Source: Gemmatimonadaceae bacterium
Lineage (GTDB): Bacteria > Latescibacterota > UBA2968 > UBA8231
Assembly (NCBI GenBank): GCA_002726335.1
Contig: PBSR01000110.1
Coordinates: forward strand, 1-7,679
Length of the DNA stretch: 7,679 nucleotides
Direction of reading: 5' to 3'
Of this stretch, positions 7,524 through 7,679 are shown piece after piece. The notes beneath the pieces are model-generated. The model had not been told where the DNA came from. It saw only the letters and a list, made by a program, of their open reading frames with translations, and made no database searches. Positions within the stretch are counted from its first letter, which is position 1, and every line of letters begins with the position of its first letter. The translations under genes were made by a program, and so were the position numbers.

Positions 7524-7679
7524 TCAACCCACCAGCAGAGCATCCAGCCGGTGTGAAGCCGCTGCCCGATCTTCAGGATACAGATGCGAATATGTGTCAA
7601 GAGTGATCTGGATGGTCGCGTGGCGGAGCTGCCGTTGGACTGCCTTGATGCTCTCGCCGTTCGAGATCATGAGACTCGC
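7524..7679 (-). CDS. Tyrosine recombinase (phage-type integrase), C-terminal 51 residues, cut by window edge
   Basis: The frame is open from the right edge to TGA at 7524. The visible end reads SLMISNGESIKAVQRQL (2-18), RHATIQITLDTYSHLYPEDR (19-38) and a short helical tail. This matches the last catalytic block of tyrosine recombinases, usually 'LGHxSIxTTLDxYSHL': His20 fits the conserved His/Trp position and Tyr30 in TYSH is the nucleophile that forms the 3'-phosphotyrosine. The Gly before His20 is replaced by Arg, a small departure. The core domain with the Arg/Lys/HxxR residues lies outside the window. Such enzymes move integrative elements and phages. Its place next to a toxin-antitoxin cluster suggests the end of a mobile element. 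Confidence 0.88.
   Translation of the reverse strand, partial: ASLMISNGESIKAVQRQLRHATIQITLDTYSHLYPEDRAAASHRLDALLVG

Noticed and set aside
7111..7679. Search for a CRISPR array or tRNA gene as an integration target
   Set aside because: No regularly spaced repeats and no cloverleaf-like sequence with a TTCGA-type loop were found.

Overview
The window looks like GC-rich bacterial chromosomal DNA. Every gene I can support lies on the minus strand, so it reads from right to left. The sequence does not fix the taxon. The periplasmic binding protein has a signal peptide without a lipobox, which suggests a Gram-negative cell envelope. The mix of enolase-superfamily, Gfo/Idh/MocA and family 5 binding-protein genes resembles environmental heterotrophs with large catabolic repertoires. 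That resemblance is an impression, not a classification.

Right end (about 5538-7679): an accessory segment. It begins with the last 51 residues of a tyrosine recombinase, cut by the window edge. A gene-free stretch of 413 bases follows, holding short repeats and a probable promoter/operator. Next come three toxin-antitoxin loci in a row: an intact AbrB-type antitoxin with a PIN toxin (7110-6462); a VapB-type antitoxin with a PIN toxin that lacks the N-terminal catalytic Asp (6275-5663); and a 27-codon stub of a MazE/AbrB-type antitoxin with no toxin (5621-5538). An integrase beside a run of whole and decaying addiction modules is typical of the edge of an integrated element.

Left part (5367 to 1): a compact catabolic operon. 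Its order is a mandelate racemase-type enolase-superfamily enzyme, a periplasmic family 5 solute-binding protein, a very short Gfo/Idh/MocA Rossmann fragment, a full-length Gfo/Idh/MocA oxidoreductase, and an epoxide hydrolase-type alpha/beta hydrolase that runs off the left edge. The junctions are tight: 7 bases, a GTGA overlap, a TGATG overlap, and 3 bases. This points to one transcript with translational coupling. A plausible reading is uptake of an organic solute, perhaps a sugar-acid derivative or oligomer, followed by dehydration/epimerisation and redox steps. The substrate cannot be read from the sequence, and no permease or ATPase genes are present.

The main points of interest are the decay series of toxin-antitoxin loci beside the integrase, the PIN toxin missing its first acidic residue, and the 81-codon Rossmann-only protein kept in a perfectly coupled position inside the operon.
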